Shown: positions 1 to 5,186 of the stretch, piece by piece | Numbering within the stretch: position 1 is the stretch's first letter | Layout of the letters: every line of letters begins with the position of its first letter | From: Anaerolineales bacterium | Lineage (GTDB): Bacteria > Chloroflexota > Anaerolineae > Promineifilales > Promineifilaceae | DNA length: 5,759 nucleotides | Assembly (NCBI GenBank): GCA_020432595.1 | Contig: JAGQGA010000001.1 | Span: 12,127-17,885, forward strand | Direction of reading: 5' to 3' | Program-made: the position numbers and the translations under genes | The notes under the pieces: model-generated | Databases searched by the model: none | Told to the model about the DNA's origin: nothing | The model's input: the letters and a program-made list of their open reading frames with translations, nothing else

Positions 1-2
1 CA

Positions 3-479
3 GCATCTGGGGTAGAAATACGGCCGTTGCCTCAGCAAAAACAGCATGACCCTAACTGGCTCCACAATCTGTATGAGCTGGATTGGGCGTTGACCCAAGA
101 TGAACCGCAGCCCAGCCCACCAACCAAGCTCCCGTTAGAGCAGTATGTCAAAACGTTTCTTGACGACCCGAATGTGCTGGAAGAGGCATGGTTTGTGGCG
201 GTGGAAAACGGCCGTTATTTAGGCATGACCCAACTCTACCGCAAACCAAACAAGCCTAAGGAATACGGTACTGGCTTCACCGGCGTGGTTCGCAGCCATC
301 GGCGGCGCGGTCTAGCAACAGCGCTCAAAAGCTATGCCGTCGAATATGCCCAGCAGCAGGGCATTGAAACGCTACGCACGGGTAACGAAGAAAAGAACCC
401 GATGTATCAGCTAAATAAACGGTTAGGCTTTGTTGACTTAACAACGGAACTGGCCTATGAAAAGAGATTTGAGGCTTAA
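3..479 (+). CDS. GNAT family N-acetyltransferase, 5'-truncated by the window edge
   Basis: The visible 158 residues form a GNAT fold, which transfers an acetyl group from acetyl-CoA to an amine; the substrate is unknown. The acetyl-CoA loop is seen at visible residues 95-108 (GVVRSHRRRGLATA, matching R-x-x-G-x-A), and the C-terminal GNAT motif at about 128-143 (N..KNPMYQLNKRLGF). The first in-frame start-like codon is a TTG at 27, but the frame stays open to the left edge and encodes ASGVEIRP before it. 'VEIRPL' looks like the first beta-strand of a GNAT domain. The end resembles the second domain of tandem-GNAT proteins of about 300 residues, so I infer that the true start lies outside the window. 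The TAA stop is followed directly by the ATG of the next gene, so the two are probably translationally coupled. Family assignment is secure; the tandem architecture is inference. Confidence 0.85.
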   Translation, partial: ASGVEIRPLPQQKQHDPNWLHNLYELDWALTQDEPQPSPPTKLPLEQYVKTFLDDPNVLEEAWFVAVENGRYLGMTQLYRKPNKPKEYGTGFTGVVRSHRRRGLATALKSYAVEYAQQQGIETLRTGNEEKNPMYQLNKRLGFVDLTTELAYEKRFEA

Positions 480-1478
480 ATGAAACAAGAAATTCGAGAA
501 CGACTAAACGACGCTATTTTGCAGGAAGCGCGAGCGCGATATGGCCTTGAGGCTGGGCAGCTAGAGGCATTAGATGGCTTTGAGAGCTTTATCTACACGT
601 TTGCGCGGGATGGCGAACGCTATATCTTGCGGCTAGGGCATTCACAGCGGCGCAGTGAGGCACTGATTCGCGGCGAGGTGGATTGGATTAACTATCTGGC
701 GGAAAACGGGACATCAGTGGCGTGGGCGGTGCCATCGCCGCAGGGCAATTTGGTGGAACCCATTGCCGATGGGCATGGCGACCATTTTCTGGCGACGGCG
801 TTTGTCTATGCGCCGGGAGGCAGGGCGGCGTGGCCTATCGGTCATGATGTAGCGTTTTGCCGCAATTACGGCCGTTTATTGGGCAAAATGCACCGCCTCG
901 CCTCCACCTATCAACCGCGTGACCCCGGGGCAAAACGGCCGTTTTGGAACGACCCCGCCAACAACATCCAGCTTGCCCACATCTTGCCCACCAGCGACAG
1001 CGAAATCTTGGCAAAATCCGATGCCCTCATCGCCCACTTTGCCACCCTGCCCACCGACCCCGCCCACTTCGGCCTCATCCATCAGGACGCACACGGTGGC
1101 AACTTCCACGTAGATGACAGCGGCACCATCACCCTGTTCGACTTCGACGACTGCGCCTATATGTGGTACGCCAACGACGTGGCAATGGTGCTGTGTTACG
1201 CCAGCATGGGGTGGGATGATGGGCAGGCGTTTGTCAACACCTTTTTCCCGCCGTTTTTGGCTGGCTATCGGGAGGAGTGGGAGATAAACGGCCGTTGGCT
1301 GGCCGAGATCCCCCACTTTATGAAGCTGCGCGAACTAGACCTTTACGCCATCATCAACCGTGACTTCACCCCCGCACAAATTGCCGAAGATGGTTGGCTT
1401 AACCGTTTCATGAACGGCCGTCGGGAGAGACTGCTCCGGGATGTGCCGTTTCTGGATGTAGACCTTACTGGATTTTAG
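480..1478 (+). CDS. APH-family phosphotransferase (protein-kinase-like fold)
   Basis: The 332-residue product is a small-molecule or protein phosphotransferase of the APH/choline-kinase superfamily, using ATP in the cytoplasm. The catalytic loop is HQDAHGGN at 201-208, with D203 as catalytic base and N208 as metal ligand. DFD at 221-223 is the metal-binding (DFG-like) motif. GFESFIY at 33-39 is the nucleotide loop, YILRLG at 48-53 the strand that usually carries the ATP lysine (here Arg51), E60 or E66 the probable helix-C glutamate, and ATAFVYAPGG at 105-114 the hinge. Length is normal for the family. The ATG at 480 abuts the GNAT stop and has GAGG at 471-474, five bases upstream. Substrate cannot be read from sequence; a SrkA/YcbJ-like kinase or homoserine-kinase-II-like enzyme is possible. 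A resistance role is not supported beyond the pairing with an acetyltransferase. Its TAG stop lies inside the following repeat. Confidence 0.88.
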   Translation: MKQEIRERLNDAILQEARARYGLEAGQLEALDGFESFIYTFARDGERYILRLGHSQRRSEALIRGEVDWINYLAENGTSVAWAVPSPQGNLVEPIADGHGDHFLATAFVYAPGGRAAWPIGHDVAFCRNYGRLLGKMHRLASTYQPRDPGAKRPFWNDPANNIQLAHILPTSDSEILAKSDALIAHFATLPTDPAHFGLIHQDAHGGNFHVDDSGTITLFDFDDCAYMWYANDVAMVLCYASMGWDDGQAFVNTFFPPFLAGYREEWEINGRWLAEIPHFMKLRELDLYAIINRDFTPAQIAEDGWLNRFMNGRRERLLRDVPFLDVDLTGF

Positions 1479-1549
1479 TAATCGGTAATCAGTAATCGGT
1501 AATCAGTAGGTGTGTTTTACTGATTACCGATTACTGATTACTGTTTACC
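1477..1549. repeat. Heptamer-repeat long hairpin (24-bp perfect stem)
   Basis: The left arm is four tandem heptamers alternating AGTAATC and GGTAATC from 1477, then a partial fifth. The right arm carries the reverse complement (GATTACY units). Bases 1485-1508 pair perfectly with 1518-1541 around a 9-base loop (1509-1517). Pairing continues to about 1478/1548 with one G-U and one mismatch. The phosphotransferase stop codon (1476-1478) overlaps the left arm, and the small gene's ATG starts only eight bases after the pairing ends. No T-run follows on the + strand, so this is not a classic intrinsic terminator. It could protect mRNA ends, attenuate, or be a mobile repeat. The repeat structure is seen directly; its function is unknown. 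Confidence 0.9.
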
Positions 1550-1556
1550 ACACAAA

Positions 1557-1901
1557 ATGGCTGTTAACACAAAAGGAAAACGCAAAGTCAAAGTCGGCGG
1601 ACGTGACTACATTTGGTACGTCCAAACCAACGAAGGGCTGCCCGATGAGGGGTACCTAGACAAACTCGAACCAGAACGGTACCTCCACATCATCGCCACC
1701 AATAAAAAATTCATCGTCCATTACCGCATCCCGCAGCAAGGCGACGACCATGCCCTGCTGCGCGTAGAAGGGGAACAGTTCCCCCGCCAGCCCGGAGCCA
1801 AAGAAGTGGCCGTGCCGCGCTGGAAACATGACACCAACCATTTCCCCACGGCCGATTTTGTCCGCCGTCTCATTGGTTGGTGTATGAGTACGAAGGAATG
1901 A
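1557..1901 (+). CDS. Small conserved-looking hypothetical protein upstream of rsgA
   Basis: I do not recognise this 114-residue protein. It has a basic N-terminus (KGKRKVKVGGRDYIWYVQ), a central part that reads as beta-strands (YLHIIATNKKFIVHYRI, about 43-59), a charged proline-containing stretch and a likely C-terminal helix (FVRRLIGWCMS). It has no signal peptide or membrane segment and is probably cytoplasmic. The ATG at 1557 lies just downstream of the long hairpin, and no Shine-Dalgarno is evident. The TGA stop (1899-1901) overlaps the rsgA ATG as ATGA, which supports this being a real, translated gene coupled to rsgA. A role near ribosomes or RNA would be guesswork from context and basic charge only. 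Confidence 0.75.
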   Translation: MAVNTKGKRKVKVGGRDYIWYVQTNEGLPDEGYLDKLEPERYLHIIATNKKFIVHYRIPQQGDDHALLRVEGEQFPRQPGAKEVAVPRWKHDTNHFPTADFVRRLIGWCMSTKE

Positions 1902-3055
1902 GCAGAAAAAAACAGAAACAAAAACCCGGCAAGCGCAACATTCGCCACAACATTGCCGCCAACCAGGAAAAACACCGCTCCGACTGGCTGCCGCTCCAAC
2001 CTGACGAAGAAGGGCAGGTGGCGGATCGGCGCATTATGCGGCGGGATGAGCAAGACCGGCGGCTGGAAGTGGCCGAAGCCGCCACCGCCACCACGTTTGA
2101 GCCATTTGACGAATCGCTGTGGCAGCAAATGGCCGAGGCCAGCCCGTTTGAATTGGGGCTGGTGGTGGAGGTCAGTCGCGGGCTGGCGCGGGTAGATTTT
2201 GGCGATGAGATTTTGGTCTGCGACATTCGCGGCACGCTCATTGCCGAGGAAACGGGCTATACCAACATCGTGGCCGTGGGCGACCGCGCCCTGGTGAGCC
2301 GCCAAAGCTGGCGGCGTGGGCTGCTGGAAGAGGTGCTGCCCCGCCGCAGCGGCCTGGCGCGAGCCGACAGCTTTGACACCCATCTGCGCCAACTGCTGGT
2401 TGCCAACGTAGACCAACTGCTGATTGTGACGGCGTGGCGTGAACCGCAAATCTGGTTTCAGATGATTGACGAATATCTGATTGGCGGCATGAGGAACCAT
2501 TTGCAGGCGGTGATTTGCGTCAACAAGGTGGATTTAGCCGACCATGTGCTGGAGTGCCGCATGGCGATGCAACCATATGTAGAGATGGGGCATCGGGTGC
2601 TGTTTACCAGCACGATGACGGAGTATGGGCTGGAGGAACTACGCGAAACGCTGGCCGGCCGAACAACAGTCCTGGCGGGTTTATCGGGGGTAGGCAAATC
2701 ATCGCTGTTAACGGCCGTTGATCCCCACCTCGACCTCAAAACTGGCGAAGTCAGCAGCCTCAAAAGCCGCGAAGGCCGCCACACCACCACCCAGGCCGTG
2801 CTGCACCCGCTGACTGGCGGAGGCTACGTCATAGACACCCCTGGCATCAAGGACATGGGGCTGCTGGGGCTGTACCCAGAGGATTTGCTCGACTACTACC
2901 CCGAAGTGGCCGCCGTTTTGGGCAAATGTCGCTTCCGCAACTGCAGCCATGAGAACGAGCCGGGGTGTGCCGTGCAAACGGCCGTTTCCGACGGCCGCAT
3001 CCTCGAATGGCGTTTCCAAAACTACCAGAATCTGTACGACAAGCTGGCCGAATGA
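1898..3055 (+). CDS. rsgA: Ribosome small-subunit biogenesis GTPase RsgA
   Basis: RsgA (YjeQ/EngC) is a circularly permuted GTPase that binds the 30S subunit late in its maturation and is released on GTP hydrolysis. In the 385-residue product an OB-fold spans about 85-143. The G motifs are in permuted order: G4 NKVD (209-212), G1 GLSGVGKSS (261-269), switch RHTTT (294-298) and G3 DTPG (313-316). A C-terminal zinc site has C344, C349, H351 and C357. The ATG at 1898 is chosen because it overlaps the upstream stop (ATGA). AAGGA directly abuts it, closer than an ideal ribosome site, so translation may depend on coupling. An in-frame TTG at 1877 would add seven residues but is unlikely. The N-terminal 80 residues are unusually long and basic (SRKKQKQKPGKR), making the protein longer than the usual 300-350 residues. 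Confidence 0.96.
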   Translation: MSRKKQKQKPGKRNIRHNIAANQEKHRSDWLPLQPDEEGQVADRRIMRRDEQDRRLEVAEAATATTFEPFDESLWQQMAEASPFELGLVVEVSRGLARVDFGDEILVCDIRGTLIAEETGYTNIVAVGDRALVSRQSWRRGLLEEVLPRRSGLARADSFDTHLRQLLVANVDQLLIVTAWREPQIWFQMIDEYLIGGMRNHLQAVICVNKVDLADHVLECRMAMQPYVEMGHRVLFTSTMTEYGLEELRETLAGRTTVLAGLSGVGKSSLLTAVDPHLDLKTGEVSSLKSREGRHTTTQAVLHPLTGGGYVIDTPGIKDMGLLGLYPEDLLDYYPEVAAVLGKCRFRNCSHENEPGCAVQTAVSDGRILEWRFQNYQNLYDKLAE

Positions 3056-3069
3056 AGGAAGAGCTTCAA

Positions 3070-3143
3070 GAGATTAGAGATTAGAGATTGGAGATTGGAG
3101 GTTGTCAACCCTCATCAATCTCCAATCTCCAATCGCCAAACTC
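3070..3143. repeat. Heptamer-repeat hairpin between convergent genes
   Basis: Five tandem heptamers run from 3070 to 3104 (GAGATTA twice, GAGATTG twice, GAGGTTG). Inverted copies follow at 3116-3143 (CAATCTC twice, CAATCGC, CAAACTC). Bases 3086-3104 pair with 3116-3134, a 19-bp stem with one G-U pair and an 11-base loop. It fills the 91-nt gap between the stops of rsgA (+) and the aminotransferase (-). It could act as a bidirectional transcription end or mRNA-stabilising hairpin, but neither strand has the T-run of a standard intrinsic terminator. Confidence 0.88.
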
Positions 3144-3146
3144 TCA

Positions 3147-4484
3147 CTACGCCACCGTTTGCAACACCCCACGAACGGCCGTTACAAACCTATCCACCAA
3201 CTCCTCCATCTCCGTTTGCGTGATGTTGTAGGGGGGTGCCAAAATCGCCGCATCGCCGTGAACGCCGTCAATGATGCCGCCGACCGGGTAACAAATTAGA
3301 CCCGCGTCCAGCGTGGCAGCGCGAATGCAGGCGGCAAGCTGGTGGGTGGGGGAAAACGGCCGTTTTTCCCCCTTATCTGCCACAAACTCCACCCCAATAA
3401 AAAAGCCCCGTCCGCGAATGTCGCCCACATATGGGTGGTCGCCCAACTCTGCCCGCAGCGTTGCCTGCAGCCACTCTCCTTCCCGCGCCACCTTCGCCAC
3501 CAGCCCCTCCCGTTCCACGATCTGCTGCACCGCCACCGCCGCCGCGCACGCCGTCGAGTGGCCGGTGAAGGTATGTCCCGTCATCAAATCCCCGTGCGCG
3601 GTAAAAATCGGCTCGGCCAGCTTGTGGTGGTAAATCGCCGCCCCCAGCGGAATATAGCCTGCCCCCAGCCCCTTCGCCACCGTCATAATGTCGGGTTCCA
3701 CCCCGTCATGCCCCAACGCCCGCCACGTTCCCGACCGCCCCGAACCACACATCACTTCGTCGGCAATCATGACCACACCGTAGCGGTCACACACCGCCCG
3801 CATTCGCTGTGCGTAGCCCGGCGGTGCCGGAACCACGCCACCCGCTGCCCCCACAATCGGCTCAAAGACAAAGGCACAAACCGTTTCCGCCCCCAGCCGC
3901 AAAATTTCCTGCTCCAGTTCGTTGGCACAAAAATCGGCGATCTCGGCGACGCTCAATCCCTCAGGTGGGCGATAAGCGTTAGCCGGGCTGACAAAACTCA
4001 CATCCAGCAAGCTTCCGGCAAACATCGCCCGCCGCTTGGGATAACCCGATACCGACAGCGCCCCCAGCGAATTGCCGTGATACGATTGTTGGCGGGCAAT
4101 AAAGCGGGTGCGCTTGGTCTGCCCAATTGCCTGCTGATATTGCAGCGCAATTTTCAACGCCGACTCCATCGCCTCGGAGCCACTGCCCACAAACAGCATA
4201 TGCCGCAGCCCGCCGCCGCACAAACGGCCGATCATTTCCTGTAGCTGCTCCAGCGGGTCGCTGGTGAAGTTGTAGCGGTAGCCGTGGGCAAACTGCGCCA
4301 TCTGCCGCGTCACGGCCGCGTTGACCTCCTCATTACCGTGGCCGATGGCAAAAACGGCCGGCCCGCCGGAAGCATCAAAATATTGCTTGCCCTCGGTGTC
4401 ATACAGATACACCCCTTTGGCCCAGGCCACCTTGGGCAACGCCTGGGTTGAAAACAGATATTTTTCTTGGTTAGTTGTAGCCAT
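3147..4484 (-). CDS. Class III PLP-dependent aminotransferase
   Basis: This 445-residue cytoplasmic enzyme moves an amino group between an amine or omega-amino acid and a keto acid using pyridoxal phosphate. Class III (ornithine/BioA-like) marks are all present: SGSEA (101-105) for phosphate binding, YHG (135-137) stacking on the ring, FEP with E208, ADEV with D242 contacting the pyridine nitrogen, VAKGLG with K271 as the Schiff-base lysine, GHTFTGHS (303-310), and DIRGRGFFIGVEF (355-367). Length is typical. The ATG at 4484 has AGAGG at the right distance and agrees with the common N-terminus of the family. A TTG at 4517 would overlap the upstream gene and is rejected. It is last in a run of three - strand genes, seven bases after the membrane gene's stop. 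The amine-oxidase neighbour suggests amine or amino-acid breakdown; substrate is not determinable. Confidence 0.93.
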   Translation of the reverse strand: MATTNQEKYLFSTQALPKVAWAKGVYLYDTEGKQYFDASGGPAVFAIGHGNEEVNAAVTRQMAQFAHGYRYNFTSDPLEQLQEMIGRLCGGGLRHMLFVGSGSEAMESALKIALQYQQAIGQTKRTRFIARQQSYHGNSLGALSVSGYPKRRAMFAGSLLDVSFVSPANAYRPPEGLSVAEIADFCANELEQEILRLGAETVCAFVFEPIVGAAGGVVPAPPGYAQRMRAVCDRYGVVMIADEVMCGSGRSGTWRALGHDGVEPDIMTVAKGLGAGYIPLGAAIYHHKLAEPIFTAHGDLMTGHTFTGHSTACAAAVAVQQIVEREGLVAKVAREGEWLQATLRAELGDHPYVGDIRGRGFFIGVEFVADKGEKRPFSPTHQLAACIRAATLDAGLICYPVGGIIDGVHGDAAILAPPYNITQTEMEELVDRFVTAVRGVLQTVA

Positions 4485-4488
4485 AAAG

Positions 4489-4493
4489 CCTCT
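4489..4493 (-). promoter_or_regulatory. Ribosome binding site of the aminotransferase gene
   Basis: AGAGG on the - strand lies four bases before the ATG at 4484 and overlaps the TAG stop of the membrane protein gene. It decides the start codon and suggests coupled translation. Confidence 0.6.
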
Positions 4494-5172
4494 AATGTTT
4501 GAACAGCGCGACCCCAAACCAGATAGCCCAAATTGGCCCCAGCAAAATGTTTGCCATCAGCCCAATCAGGCTAAGTGATGCAATGTTGAACAGATTACCG
4601 AGCGTGTTGAGCAGGAGGAACACGCCAATAACCACAGCAAAGATTCCCAGTCCGCGCCGCTTGGGACGCAGCAGGCTGCCCATTCCCCAAAACCAAATGC
4701 TTCCGGCCAAGTTCTGCGCCACGCCGTGCAGCCCGGCCTCGGCAACGGCCGTTACCAGTTGGAAGTTGGCGACGAGGATGGGCTGGTTAACGGCCGTTCC
4801 TGCCGCATACTCCTCCATTAACATCGGCCACGTCGCCGCCAAAATAGCCGATCCCGCCGCCCCCAGCAAGATGTAGATAAACCCACTTGCCGTAAACAGC
4901 CGGGCAAAATCTGGCTGAGTAGGTTTTGTCCATTGGTAAAGCAGCAATGCCAGCGGCAACATAAACAAATAGTTGCCCACTATGTTGAGCCAATAGCTCC
5001 AGCGAATAAACCCCGCCGCCGCTGTTCCCGCTGCAATCAGCGAGGAACTATCAGAAAACACGTCAAAATCATAGTTCACCCCAGCCAACCCTACCACCAA
5101 ACTGAGTAGGGCAGCCAGACCGGCGATGATGGCAAGAACGGCCGTTAATCGCTGAAAAGACCCCAACCTCAT
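4492..5172 (-). CDS. DUF4386-like six-helix integral membrane protein
   Basis: This 226-residue hydrophobic protein has about six predicted membrane helices by eye: 9-31, 59-80, 92-113, 150-168, 174-195 and 198-220. A short basic N-terminus (MRLGSFQR) precedes the first helix, and a basic turn LLRPKRRG (167-174) sits between helices 4 and 5. The pattern and wording (e.g. NIVGNYLFMLPLALLLYQW, LNTLGNLF) resemble the DUF4386 family, whose function is not established; this match is from memory and not searched. The ATG at 5172 is preferred over a GTG at 5190, because a strong AAGGAGG lies five bases upstream and the GTG would overlap the preceding stop. It sits between the amine oxidase (14-nt gap) and the aminotransferase (7-nt gap). 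A transport or membrane-associated role for the pathway is possible but unproven. It carries three exact copies of the AACGGCCGTT palindrome, the most of any gene here. Confidence 0.82.
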   Translation of the reverse strand: MRLGSFQRLTAVLAIIAGLAALLSLVVGLAGVNYDFDVFSDSSSLIAAGTAAAGFIRWSYWLNIVGNYLFMLPLALLLYQWTKPTQPDFARLFTASGFIYILLGAAGSAILAATWPMLMEEYAAGTAVNQPILVANFQLVTAVAEAGLHGVAQNLAGSIWFWGMGSLLRPKRRGLGIFAVVIGVFLLLNTLGNLFNIASLSLIGLMANILLGPIWAIWFGVALFKH

Positions 5173-5177
5173 ACCTT

Positions 5178-5184
5178 CCTCCTT
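5178..5184 (-). promoter_or_regulatory. Strong ribosome binding site of the DUF4386-like gene
   Basis: AAGGAGG on the - strand is five bases before the ATG at 5172 and begins just after the upstream TGA (5187-5189). It is the best Shine-Dalgarno in the window and fixes this gene's start. Confidence 0.8.
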
Positions 5185-5186
5185 CC

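Larger units (their letters stand above)
207..5146. repeat. Dispersed palindrome family AACGGCCGTT (ten exact copies)
   Basis: Exact copies start at 207, 934, 1287, 2710, 2977, 3174, 3355, 4744, 4789 and 5137. One-mismatch copies start at 19, 867, 1413, 4223 and 5520. Two copies extend to the 14-bp perfect palindrome AAAACGGCCGTTTT (932-945 and 3353-3366). All exact copies lie inside the GNAT, phosphotransferase, rsgA, aminotransferase and membrane-protein genes, in every reading frame. None lies in the two spacers with hairpins. Spacing is irregular, from 45 bp to over 1.4 kb. The span given is that of the first to last exact copy. Function is unknown. Confidence 0.93.

Noticed and set aside
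876..1316. A 146-codon - strand frame inside the phosphotransferase gene
   Set aside because: It covers the strand opposite the catalytic loop of the kinase-fold gene; the glycine/valine-rich translation is a typical shadow.
480..1478. Aminoglycoside resistance phosphotransferase
   Set aside because: The APH fold is shared by many kinases. No resistance-class signature was seen outside the catalytic motifs, and the gene setting is housekeeping-like.
1477..1549. Possible CRISPR array or intrinsic terminator at the repeats
   Set aside because: Units are 7 bp and contiguous with no spacers, so it is not CRISPR. There is no T-run after the stem on the + strand, so a standard intrinsic terminator is not supported.
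1721..2500. A 259-codon open frame on the - strand, opposite the small gene and rsgA
   Set aside because: It is antisense to two better-supported genes, spans their junction, and its translation shows no family motif.
3342..4244. A 300-codon open frame on the + strand, opposite the aminotransferase
   Set aside because: It is fully antisense to a clear class III aminotransferase. The product is low-complexity, rich in Arg, His and Pro, as expected from reading a GC-rich gene backwards, and shows no domain.
4744..4798. Two palindrome copies 45 bp apart read as a local operator pair
   Set aside because: Both are inside the membrane-protein coding sequence and belong to the window-wide repeat family; nothing marks this pair as a specific operator.
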